64,000 nt of DNA, taken from the NCBI RefSeq assembly GCF_002556545.1, contig NZ_CP022685.1, positions 4,938,001-5,002,000 of the forward strand, in the 5' to 3' direction. Under the pieces are notes generated by a model. The model had not been told where the DNA came from. It was given only the letters and a program-made list of their open reading frames with translations, and searched no databases. A program made the translations under genes and the position numbers. Of this stretch, positions 20,561-28,380 are shown in pieces; position 1 is the stretch's first letter, and every line of letters begins with the position of its first letter. This DNA is from Streptomyces formicae (lineage in GTDB: Bacteria > Actinomycetota > Actinomycetes > Streptomycetales > Streptomycetaceae).

Positions 20561-21421
20561 TCAGCCGAGATCGAGTTCTCCGTCCAGGATCCACCCGGCC
20601 ACCACCTCGGTGGATACCTCCCCGGTGAACGCGCGCGCCTTGAGCAGCGCGAGGGCGTCGGCGATCGGGCGCCCGGACCGGGCGGAGAGTACGCCCGCCG
20701 CCTGCTGCACGGTGTCCCTGTGGTCCGTGCCCCCGTAGAGCTCGGGGTCGGCGTCGGGTCCGAGCACCATGATGCGGGTGAGCGCCTCCGCGACGTCGGC
20801 GAGTCCCGCGAACGCCGCGCGGCCCGCGCCCAGATCGAAGACCGCGAGCGAACCGACGCAGCTGTCCATCGCTTTCAGGGGCACGGCGGCCACCGACATG
20901 ACGCCCAGGGATACCAGCGCCGGGCCGTATCCCGGCCAGCGCTTCTCGATCAAGGGCCCCGACACGTGCAGGGGCAGGAGCGCGGCCGCCACGTCCCTCG
21001 CGGGCCCCTCCCCGAGCACGTACTCCAAGTCCTGCGCGGCACGCGAGGGTTCGTCGGACGTGGCCACCGCGAGCTGGTTCTGTGCGGAGTCGAAGAGGGT
21101 GAGCGCGGCGCTCGCCGTGCCGCACGCCTCGGCGACCCCGGTCATGAAGCGGGGCTGGGTGCCCAGCCCCTCCGCCCACTCCGCCGCCCGCTGGGCGAAC
21201 GCCTCCTGTAAGCGGGCCGATGAGCGGTGACAGGCCGCCGACCTGCGGTGTCGCGCCGCGATCCGGGCGTGCAGCTCGCCCCCGGGACCTGGGTGGGCGC
21301 TCAGGAGTGTGTGCCGCTCGGCCGCCGCTTCCGCCCGCGCCGCGCGCTCGATCGCACGGCGGGCGCGGCGCCGCGCCTCCACCGCGAGGCCGAGCCGGGC
21401 CGCGTGCCCCTGCGGGTTCAT
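20561..21421 (-). CDS. GAF/ANTAR protein with divergent ANTAR domain
   Basis: 286 residues. A basic, helical N-terminus of about 75 residues precedes a GAF-like domain (GVAEACGTASAALTLFD, then VSLGVMSVAAVPLKAMDSCVG). The C-terminus is a weaker ANTAR domain (TVQQAAGVLSARSGRPIADALALLKARA), keeping the QAAGVLSA and DALALL positions. It may have diverged in RNA choice. Start ATG 21421. It lies 22 bases downstream of the CheR-PAS stop and 13 bases before the other ANTAR gene, so the four genes are probably one operon. Confidence 0.85.
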   Translation of the reverse strand: MNPQGHAARLGLAVEARRRARRAIERAARAEAAAERHTLLSAHPGPGGELHARIAARHRRSAACHRSSARLQEAFAQRAAEWAEGLGTQPRFMTGVAEACGTASAALTLFDSAQNQLAVATSDEPSRAAQDLEYVLGEGPARDVAAALLPLHVSGPLIEKRWPGYGPALVSLGVMSVAAVPLKAMDSCVGSLAVFDLGAGRAAFAGLADVAEALTRIMVLGPDADPELYGGTDHRDTVQQAAGVLSARSGRPIADALALLKARAFTGEVSTEVVAGWILDGELDLG

Positions 21422-21443
21422 GTCCCCAGCGTACGGCGCGGGT

Positions 21444-23309
21444 TCAGCCCTGAGGGTCGGTTCGGCTCTCTTCCATCATGAGAACGACACCGCCGTGGTG
21501 CCCGTCGAACGGGGAGCAGAAGACGTCGCACATGATGGGCCTGCCGAGGCGGCTCGTGGAGCGGATGCCGACCGGCCCCGAGCGTTGGCGGGAGGTCAGG
21601 CACTCCGACACCACGGGCCGCAGTTCCTCGGTGGGCAGCCCGAAGTCCAGCCCGAAGAAGGGCGTGTCGATGACCTCGTCCGCGCGCAGTCCCCACAGGT
21701 CCACGGCGCCGCGGTTCCAGCTCTTGACCTTCAGCTCGCTGTCCAGGACCACCACGCCCGCCGCGATGCTGGTCAGCACGGCCTCGAGGAAGGCCTTGGC
21801 CTCGTCGAGCTCCTCGGTGCGGATGCGCATCTCGTCGTTCATGGTCTCCAGTTCCTCGTTCCCGGACTGGAGTTCCTCGTTGGTGGTCTCCAGTTCTTCG
21901 TTCGTGGACTGGAGTTCCTCGTTGGTCGTTTCCAGCTCCTCGATGCTGGACTGGAGTTCCTCGTTGGTGGTCTCCAGCTCCTCGTTGGTGGACTGGAGCT
22001 CCTCGTACGCGGTCTCCAGGTCCTCCTTGACGCGCTTGACCTCGGACTTCAGCTGCGTGCTGACCGTGACGTCGGCGAACGAGATCGTGGTCGCGACGTG
22101 GGTGCCGTTGGTCCCGGCGAGCGGCTGGATGAGGATGTCGACGTACTGGACCTCGTCGCCCACCCGCCGCTCGACCCTGTTGACCCGGAGCGTCCTGCGC
22201 TCGTCCATGGCCTGGTCGATCAAGGAGCGGAGCTCGACGGGGCGGTAGGAGATCTCCAGGTCCCGGAAGGGGCGGCCGAGGTCGGCCGTGGAGAGGCCGA
22301 ACTGGATCCGCGCCTGGCTGTTCACCACCACGAGGCTCCCCTCGCTGTCGACGGTGATCGACGCGGTCGGTCCGGCGTCCAGGGCCAGATCGCGCAATTG
22401 GCGGCTGCGGGCGACCGAGGTCACCTCGGGGCCCGTGCCGGGCCGGATCTTCAGAGGGGCCGGCTGGTACGGAGCCCCGGCCGCGCCCGAGCTGCGCCGG
22501 AAGATCCGCTGGCGCATGTCGGTCACCTCGAACCGCTCGGCGTCGTTGAGCAGCATCTCGGCCTTGCCGAGGAAGAGGAAGGCGTCCTTGCGCAGCGCGA
22601 AGTGGAAACGGTCCAGGATCTGCGTCTGCGCCTCGACGTTGAAGTACATCAGGGTGTTCCGGCAGAGCAGCAGGTCCAGCCGGGAGATCGGGGCGTCCCT
22701 GGTGATGTCGTGCCGCCCGAAGATCACCCGCCGCCGCAGGTCGCTGTGGAAGCTGAACTGGGCGGCGTTCTTCTCGAAGTACTTCTGTCGCAGCTCCATG
22801 CTGAGCGGCTCCAGTGCCTTCGCCGGGTACAGCCCGGAGCGGGCCTCGCGCAGGGCCTCCTCGTCGACGTCCGTGGCGTAGATCTTCACGCGCTTGAGGC
22901 ACTCGTGGATGCCGAGCGCCTCGGCGAACATGATGGCAAGGGAGTACGGCTCCTCGCCGCTGGAGCAGCCCGCGCTCCACACCCTGATCTCCTGCTCGGG
23001 CGCGAGGTCCGTGATCAGCTCGGGGATGATCTCGCGCTGGAACAGCGTCCAGGCCTCCGGGTCGCGGAAGAAGGACGTGACGTTGATCAGGATCGTGTTG
23101 AACAGCGCGTTGAATTCCTCGGCGCTGGTCTCCAGGAGGTCCCGGTAGTCCGCGTACGAGGTGGCGCCGACGTCGGTCATGCGCTTCTTGATGCGTCGGC
23201 CCAGCGTGGAGCGCTTGTAGCCCGTGAAGTCGAAGCCACGGGCGTCCCTGATGAACGCGAGGAGCTCCTCCAGCGCCTCATCGTTGTCGGCGTGCTGCGA
23301 TGCGCCCAT
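21444..23309 (-). CDS. CheR methyltransferase fused to PAS domains and a coiled coil
   Basis: 621 residues. A CheR N-terminal helical domain and SAM-dependent methyltransferase come first (NVTSFFRDPEAW at 76-87, VWSAGCSSGEEPYSLA at about 110-125, LLLCRNTLMYF near 215). A PAS domain (about 310-430), a long coiled coil made of a 14-residue EELETTNEELQSTN unit (about 435-510), and a second PAS domain to the end follow. CheR methylates Glu side chains on receptors. This PAS-linked type is common in bacteria without flagella and may modify other targets. The ATG abuts the CheB stop with no gap. Confidence 0.92.
   Translation of the reverse strand: MGASQHADNDEALEELLAFIRDARGFDFTGYKRSTLGRRIKKRMTDVGATSYADYRDLLETSAEEFNALFNTILINVTSFFRDPEAWTLFQREIIPELITDLAPEQEIRVWSAGCSSGEEPYSLAIMFAEALGIHECLKRVKIYATDVDEEALREARSGLYPAKALEPLSMELRQKYFEKNAAQFSFHSDLRRRVIFGRHDITRDAPISRLDLLLCRNTLMYFNVEAQTQILDRFHFALRKDAFLFLGKAEMLLNDAERFEVTDMRQRIFRRSSGAAGAPYQPAPLKIRPGTGPEVTSVARSRQLRDLALDAGPTASITVDSEGSLVVVNSQARIQFGLSTADLGRPFRDLEISYRPVELRSLIDQAMDERRTLRVNRVERRVGDEVQYVDILIQPLAGTNGTHVATTISFADVTVSTQLKSEVKRVKEDLETAYEELQSTNEELETTNEELQSSIEELETTNEELQSTNEELETTNEELQSGNEELETMNDEMRIRTEELDEAKAFLEAVLTSIAAGVVVLDSELKVKSWNRGAVDLWGLRADEVIDTPFFGLDFGLPTEELRPVVSECLTSRQRSGPVGIRSTSRLGRPIMCDVFCSPFDGHHGGVVLMMEESRTDPQG
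21840..22020 (-). repeat. In-frame 42-bp repeat encoding a signalling coiled coil
   Basis: Inside the CheR-PAS gene, a 42-base unit encoding EELETTNEELQS-type heptads recurs about four to five times with small changes (TN/SI/GN variants). It links the two PAS domains. Confidence 0.85.
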
Positions 23310-23906
23310 TCACTGCCTCTTGGCCTCGACGAGTCCGCGGACGACCGCGGCGATCTCTTCAAGAGGTAGCACGAAATCCGCCGCCCCCGCGTCGATCGCC
23401 GCCTGCGGCATCCCGGGATACTGGGCGTCGGCCGGATCCTGGACGATCACGGTCCCGCCGCGCGAGCTGACCGCCTCGGCGCCCATCGCGCCGTCGACCC
23501 CGGTCCCGGTGAGCACGCAGACGATCGCCCGTGACCCGTAGGCGCCCGCGACCGATTCGAAGAGGAGATCGGCGGAGGGCCGCACGAAGTGCACGAGCTC
23601 GGTGTCGGACAGCGTGAGGAGACCGTCGGAGTTCACGAGGAGGTGCCGGTCGGGGGGAGCGATGTGGATCACGCCGTTCCGCGCGTACTCGCCGTCCTGC
23701 GCGAGCTTGACCGGAAGTTCGGCCCGCCGGGCGAGCACGTCGGCGATCACCGTCCGGTGCCGCGGGTCGAGGTGCTGCACCACGAGGACGGGCACGGGAA
23801 GGTCCGGTCCGAGCTCCGCGAGCAGCGCTATCAACGCCTGGATGCCGCCCGCGGACGATGCGACAGCGACGATGGCATAGGGGACCGGAGACTGGTCGGC
23901 CGTCAC
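23310..23906 (-). CDS. CheB-type protein-glutamate methylesterase without receiver domain
   Basis: 198 residues comprising only the catalytic CheB domain. The Ser/His/Asp triad is visible: VASSAGG (Ser about 17), VVQHLDPRH (His about 45) and LTGTGVDGAMG (Asp about 138). The usual N-terminal response-regulator receiver is absent, so activity is not controlled by direct phosphorylation. GTG at 23906 is the start. It directly precedes the CheR-PAS gene (stop and start codons adjacent), so methyl addition and removal are encoded together. Confidence 0.92.
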   Translation of the reverse strand: MTADQSPVPYAIVAVASSAGGIQALIALLAELGPDLPVPVLVVQHLDPRHRTVIADVLARRAELPVKLAQDGEYARNGVIHIAPPDRHLLVNSDGLLTLSDTELVHFVRPSADLLFESVAGAYGSRAIVCVLTGTGVDGAMGAEAVSSRGGTVIVQDPADAQYPGMPQAAIDAGAADFVLPLEEIAAVVRGLVEAKRQ

Positions 23907-23971
23907 AGGGCGAGCCTAGCGGATCTGCCCCTGGGATCAGGTGCTCGTACCGGACAACCGGACGAGGAAGA

Positions 23972-23998
23972 AGGGCGCCGACCCGCGGTCGGCGCCCT
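23972..23998. terminator. Perfect 12-bp hairpin after the phosphatase gene
   Basis: AGGGCGCCGACC, a three-base CGC loop, then the exact complement. It lies 14 bases past the stop of the minus-strand phosphatase and before the CheB gene, and should separate the two transcription units. Confidence 0.75.
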
Positions 23999-24012
23999 CC
24001 TGGTGCGCGCGC

Positions 24013-25398
24013 TCAGCGGAGGCGGAGCGCCTCACGCACGGTGGTGAAGAGGTCGGTCTGGTTGGTGACCCCGAGGACGCGGTACGCCTGCGGGCCCTGC
24101 GCCGCGATCCGCACCTGCGTGCCGGTGTGCTCCTGGGACTGGCCGGGCGTGTTGGTCGAGTAGTTGACCTTCAGCTGCTGGCCCTCGTCGGTGACGAGCG
24201 TGGAGGAGAGGCCGGGCGGCTGCGCCTCCAGGGGCACGATCTGGCTGGTGTGCGCGTGGTCGGCGGTGGTGACGACCAGGGTGTCCGGGTGCTTGGCGGC
24301 GTAGTCGCGCGCGACCTTCACGGCACGGTCGAACGCGGCGGTCTCACCGATCTGGCCGCAGGGGTCGGCGGCGTGGTCCTGCTTGTCGATCGAGGCGCCT
24401 TCGACCTGAAGGAAGAACCCTTGCCCGCCCTTCCCGTGCTTCTGCTTGGCTTCCAGCAGCTTGATGGCCTTGGTGGCCTGGTCGTCGAGGGCGGGGGTAC
24501 CGGCGGGACGGCCCGGGTTGGAGGTGGTGCAGCGCTGCGGGTCCGTACCGCCCTTGGCGGCGGCCTTGCCGGTCCACTCGACGGGCACGTTGCCGGGCGC
24601 GAAGAGCCCGAGCACGGGCTTGCCGTTCCTGACGGACTTGACCTTCTTCAACTCGCGGTCGTTCGTGACGATCTGATACCCGAGCTTCTCGGCCTGCTCG
24701 CTCACCGTGAGGCCCTTGTACTTGCCGTCGGTGACCTTCTGGTCGAAGCGCTGCTTGCCGCCGCCGAGGAGGACGTCGACCTTGTGGTTGACGCTCTGCT
24801 CCGCGATGGACCCCGGCCCGCCCTTGGCGATGGTGTCGGCGGGGCACTTGGCCATGTCGGCAGGACCCTGGCAGCTGCGGTCGGTGGCGTGCGAGGCGAG
24901 GACGGCCGGGGTGGCGTCGGTCAGCTCGGCGGTGGTGACGGACCCGGTCGCGTACCCCTTCTTCTGCGCGAGCTCCAGAATCGTGGGAACGGCCTTGTCG
25001 GTGCCGGGCGTCTTCGATATCCGCCCGTTCACGGTCTTCACACCGGTGGCCCAGCCGGACCCGCTGGCGGCGGAGTCGGTGACGTAGTCCGGAGTCCCGT
25101 CCTTGTGTACGGCGTACGTCGTGTAGGCGCCGGTCAGCGGGAACTTGTCCATGTTGAGCCGCCCGTTGGCGCCCACGGTGTAGTCCCGGGCGAGCGTGAT
25201 CTCGGAATCACCCATGCCGTCGCCGATGAGCAGGATGACGTTCTTCGCCTTCCCGCCCTGGATCGCGCGACGGGCCTGGTCCTTGGTGTCGGAGGCCCCC
25301 GCGCTGGCGGTGACGGTGACGGCCACGGCGGTGGCGGCGACCACGGACGAGGCGATGATCACCCGACGACGGGAACGGGACACACGCGGTCTGGCCAT
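24013..25398 (-). CDS. Exported alkaline phosphatase (PhoA family)
   Basis: 461 residues. A Tat-like signal (SRSRRRVIIASSVVAATAVAV) leads to the PhoA core: NVILLIGDGMGDSE (metal-binding Asp60), VTDSAASGSGWATG (nucleophilic Ser109), QVEGASIDKQDHAADPCG and VVTTADHAHT and QEHTGTQV (metal ligands). It hydrolyses phosphate monoesters outside the cell. GAGGAG precedes the ATG at 25398. Streptomyces PhoA genes are usually PhoP-controlled. Upstream of this gene only one half-convincing GTTCA-type unit is visible, so regulation by phosphate is likely from family knowledge rather than shown. Confidence 0.93.
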   Translation of the reverse strand: MARPRVSRSRRRVIIASSVVAATAVAVTVTASAGASDTKDQARRAIQGGKAKNVILLIGDGMGDSEITLARDYTVGANGRLNMDKFPLTGAYTTYAVHKDGTPDYVTDSAASGSGWATGVKTVNGRISKTPGTDKAVPTILELAQKKGYATGSVTTAELTDATPAVLASHATDRSCQGPADMAKCPADTIAKGGPGSIAEQSVNHKVDVLLGGGKQRFDQKVTDGKYKGLTVSEQAEKLGYQIVTNDRELKKVKSVRNGKPVLGLFAPGNVPVEWTGKAAAKGGTDPQRCTTSNPGRPAGTPALDDQATKAIKLLEAKQKHGKGGQGFFLQVEGASIDKQDHAADPCGQIGETAAFDRAVKVARDYAAKHPDTLVVTTADHAHTSQIVPLEAQPPGLSSTLVTDEGQQLKVNYSTNTPGQSQEHTGTQVRIAAQGPQAYRVLGVTNQTDLFTTVREALRLR

Positions 25399-25552
25399 GC
25401 GGAACTCCTCAGAAGCACTCAATGACGTCTCTGTACGGTGCGGCCACCTCACCAGCGGGACATGAACCACGTGGGGCGTGGTGGTGCCTTCTTGATGTCT
25501 TGGGGGCGACGTGACGTGGGGAGTTGTCAGTGCCCGGCCCTAGGGTGCCTGC

Positions 25553-26782
25553 GTGACGACCTTTCGATCCGGCTTCACGCTCTGGCGCATGGTCCAGGCG
25601 GCTCAGGAGCTCACAGGGGATGCGCGTGTTCGGGAGCGCATCGACGCGGTGCTGACTGTCATGGGAGGCCTCGGCGGAAAGTACGGCAAGGGCAGGCCCC
25701 TGGTGGATGCCCTGGAGAGCGTGGCCCAGGAAGCGATCCTGCACGGGGACTTCCCACTCGCCCAGCGTTTCCAGCGCTTCGCCGCCTACGCCAGAGGCGA
25801 TCTGTTCCTGGAAATCCTGGAGAACTACTACGACGAGGATGCCCGGCAGCGTAGCGAGGACTACATGAAGAGGCTGGCTGCCATGGGTGCCGACAGGGCG
25901 GTCTCGGCTCTGGACGCCCTGTGCCGAGACCATCCTGACGCGACCGCTTCGGACGCGCGTGACCTCTTCCGGGGCATAGCCCGGTCCGCCGACCATCTCG
26001 GCCTCGGGGAAGGGGATGGCGGTGTTCGGCTGTCCATTCGGGAAGTCAGGCGTCTGCAGCAGTTCGGGCACATGGAGGTGGTTCTGCGGAACCTGCCACG
26101 ACCGGCTTCCGCCGAGGCCGCACGGATGATGAGTGAGGTCCTGGCCGACGTTGACGCGGGCGTATTGGCCCAGCTGCTCGAACTGAAGGCCAGACAGGCG
26201 GGCTTGGCGGCTCTGCGCTCCGCGGTGGAGGCCCCGGACAGTTCCGAGAGCGCGCTCCACGCCTGTCTGAAGAATCAGGAGTGGATCTTCGGTGGTGCCT
26301 ATGTGGCCGAGCTGGCCCGCCGTCAGTACACACCGGACACCATCCTCGACATCCCGCTCCTGCGCGCCGACGGTTCTCTGCACGTGGTGGAACTCAAGCG
26401 CGCCAACATCGAGAAACTGGTCATCCGGCCCTCCGGCCAGCTCATGCTGGGCGCCCCGGTGCACCATGCGGTCTCCCAGACGCAGAACTACCTCCGGACT
26501 CTGGACGAGAACCGACCCGGAATCCTGACCAAGCACGGAGTCGATACGCGCCGGGCCTCGGCGACCGTCGTGATCGGACATCCGCGGTACGTGAGCGGGG
26601 ACGCCACGGCCCAGGAGATCGCAGAGACGCTGCGGACCTACAACGCGCACCAGTCACGCATAGAAGTGATCACTTACGAGACGCTGCTGGACTCGGCCTC
26701 GCGCATGCTGGCTCTCTCATCGGCAGAGTACGACGTCGACCTGAACGCTGACACGGACTCCGAGGAGGAGCCTCGCGCATGA
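25553..26782 (+). CDS. Shedu-type anti-phage nuclease (SduA, DUF4263 C-terminal domain)
   Basis: 409 residues. The first 225 are helical and family-variable. Residues about 230-395 form the DUF4263/Shedu PD-(D/E)XK nuclease domain: Glu232 in SESALHACLKNQEWIF, Asp266 in ILDIPLLRADGSLHVVELKRAN, and the Glu280-x-Lys282 pair of the ELK motif, then SQTQNYL. Shedu is an established single-gene defence system whose C-terminal domain cuts DNA. GTG at 25553 has only a weak ribosome site; an ATG 12 codons later is an alternative. The stop overlaps the next start (ATGA), and the McrBC pair is convergent, making this a defence island. Confidence 0.85.
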   Translation: MTTFRSGFTLWRMVQAAQELTGDARVRERIDAVLTVMGGLGGKYGKGRPLVDALESVAQEAILHGDFPLAQRFQRFAAYARGDLFLEILENYYDEDARQRSEDYMKRLAAMGADRAVSALDALCRDHPDATASDARDLFRGIARSADHLGLGEGDGGVRLSIREVRRLQQFGHMEVVLRNLPRPASAEAARMMSEVLADVDAGVLAQLLELKARQAGLAALRSAVEAPDSSESALHACLKNQEWIFGGAYVAELARRQYTPDTILDIPLLRADGSLHVVELKRANIEKLVIRPSGQLMLGAPVHHAVSQTQNYLRTLDENRPGILTKHGVDTRRASATVVIGHPRYVSGDATAQEIAETLRTYNAHQSRIEVITYETLLDSASRMLALSSAEYDVDLNADTDSEEEPRA

Positions 26783-27102
26783 CGGACGAGAAACCCGCGA
26801 TCGAACCGCTTCTGGCCCGTTTGTGCGGTGGTGAGGTGACCGAGAGGGACTACGTCGGGTACTTCATGAACGAACACGGAGAGGAACTCGTATTCGCCCA
26901 GCGCCGGGGCGACAAGACCGCTCGGCTCTGGCACAGCGATACCGACTGGGAGATGTTCCGCATCGGCGACCATTCGATCCGGCTCGACGGCCCGATGGAC
27001 GGGATGATCACGGTCGCCGACCTCATCATCAACCGTGAGGAGGCGACCTGGCTCTCCGCCTGCCTCGCCGCATCCCGTCACCTGAGGCAGTCACGCACCT
27101 GA
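26779..27102 (+). CDS. Unknown 107-aa partner of the Shedu gene
   Basis: Start ATG overlaps the Shedu stop by four bases, so the two are translationally coupled. The protein is acidic, with a mixed alpha/beta look (YVGYFMNEHGEELVFAQ, then MITVADLIINREEATWLSACLAA). No known domain is recognised. Standard Shedu is described as a single gene, so a coupled small partner is notable; it could regulate or sense for the nuclease. Its 3' end overlaps the convergent mcrC gene by 12 bases. Confidence 0.7.
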   Translation: MTDEKPAIEPLLARLCGGEVTERDYVGYFMNEHGEELVFAQRRGDKTARLWHSDTDWEMFRIGDHSIRLDGPMDGMITVADLIINREEATWLSACLAASRHLRQSRT

Positions 27103-28380
27103 CGGGCTCTGTCCGGCGAAGTCGGTGATCGCCTTGCGTAGCGGTTCTGCGGCGTCCTGTAGAGCGGCGCGCGTATCGAGGCCCAGTACCTCTATGAGGC
27201 CCAGGCGACCACGGGGCCCCTCGACACGTAGAACGCGCCGGGTGGGACCGTCGGGTGAGGGATGGACGACGAGGGCCAGCGGGGCGTCCGGATCGGTGTA
27301 TCCGGCTATGTAGGTGAGAAGTTGGTGGCGGTCGGCGGCGCCGACATTCTCCACCGCGTACCGCTTGTACTTCGCGTCCACGGCAAGGTAGCGCGCCGCG
27401 CCGGCCTCCCCGAGGGGTGGCGGGAAGGCCAGCAGCGCATCGGGGCGGAACGGCGGCGGATGCCCGTTGAGTACTCCGTACGTCCGGATGACGCCCTCTT
27501 CAGGGCGGGCAGCCCTGCCACCGAGCCCGGCCGCCGCGTCGACCGCCATCCGCCGGACGACCATTTCCCACAGGACGTTCAAATTGAGCAGCAGGCTCTT
27601 CGCCCCGAAGCCGTGCGGATCCAGGAGGTCCCGCACCCCGCCGCCGCCGAGCAGCATCCGAGCCCAGGCGTGCGCGGCCCGGTAGTGGCTGTTGAGCCGG
27701 TTGTACTGTGCCCGCGCCAGCAGGGCCCGTGCGTCCATCGGCCTTCGCGGGCAGGGGAATTGGGCTGCGGCGTCGAGTAGCCACCGGGTCTGACGCGCGT
27801 CGGTGGACCGCTGGGCCGCCACGGTCAGCGCGGCCCCGCACACCATGTTCTCCCAGCCGCCGTCCTCGTATTCGAAGGTCTGCAGATGAAGCTGGTCAAT
27901 CGTGCCGAAGCACCGGGTCGCCTGGGCTTCCACGTCGAGTCGCCCCCGCAAGGTGGTGTCGACGCGTGGTCGGCGTACGTAGTCCCTGCGTAGCCCGCGC
28001 CGGAGCAGAAGGCGGCATTCGTGCAGCAGCGCGGCGGGCACCAATCCCGCGTAGCCGTCGCGCCCGATGGGCCAGTTGCGCAGCGTCTCGTCGGGCTCTC
28101 GCTGGTAATGGGAGTAGCAGAGCCATTCGATCAGCCGTTGTCCCTCTACCGGAAACTTGGGCCGCAACACCAGCCGCACCCGGTCGAGTTCGATGACTCC
28201 GGCTGACGACCTCACCTTGAGGAGGTAACCGTCGCGGTTCTCGGTGACGGTGACAGCCTGGGCCGCACGAAGCCTGTCGAGGTCACCTCCGTACAGTTTG
28301 GAACGCGAGACAGTGACGGAGGTGTGCTCTTCGAGGACCACCTCGTGTCGGGCGGTGCTCCGGGCTGGTCCGCTCTTCAC
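27091..28380 (-). CDS. mcrC: McrC-like nuclease subunit
   Basis: 429 residues. An N-terminal beta-rich domain (about 15-75, ending LRPKFP) contacts McrB in the family. The C-terminal PD-(D/E)XK nuclease shows RPDALLAF (Asp314) and YLAVDAKYK (Asp335 and Lys337), with NVLWEMVV (Glu272) earlier. McrC supplies DNA cleavage for the McrB GTPase against modified DNA. The start is GTG at 28380 and overlaps the mcrB stop by four bases (28377-28379), so the pair is coupled. The 3' end overlaps the convergent Shedu partner gene. Confidence 0.9.
   Translation of the reverse strand: MKSGPARSTARHEVVLEEHTSVTVSRSKLYGGDLDRLRAAQAVTVTENRDGYLLKVRSSAGVIELDRVRLVLRPKFPVEGQRLIEWLCYSHYQREPDETLRNWPIGRDGYAGLVPAALLHECRLLLRRGLRRDYVRRPRVDTTLRGRLDVEAQATRCFGTIDQLHLQTFEYEDGGWENMVCGAALTVAAQRSTDARQTRWLLDAAAQFPCPRRPMDARALLARAQYNRLNSHYRAAHAWARMLLGGGGVRDLLDPHGFGAKSLLLNLNVLWEMVVRRMAVDAAAGLGGRAARPEEGVIRTYGVLNGHPPPFRPDALLAFPPPLGEAGAARYLAVDAKYKRYAVENVGAADRHQLLTYIAGYTDPDAPLALVVHPSPDGPTRRVLRVEGPRGRLGLIEVLGLDTRAALQDAAEPLRKAITDFAGQSPSGA

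Noticed and set aside
25399..25470. PHO box upstream of the alkaline phosphatase
   Set aside because: Only one GTTCA-type half unit was seen and no proper 11-bp direct repeat, so PhoP control was not claimed from the sequence.
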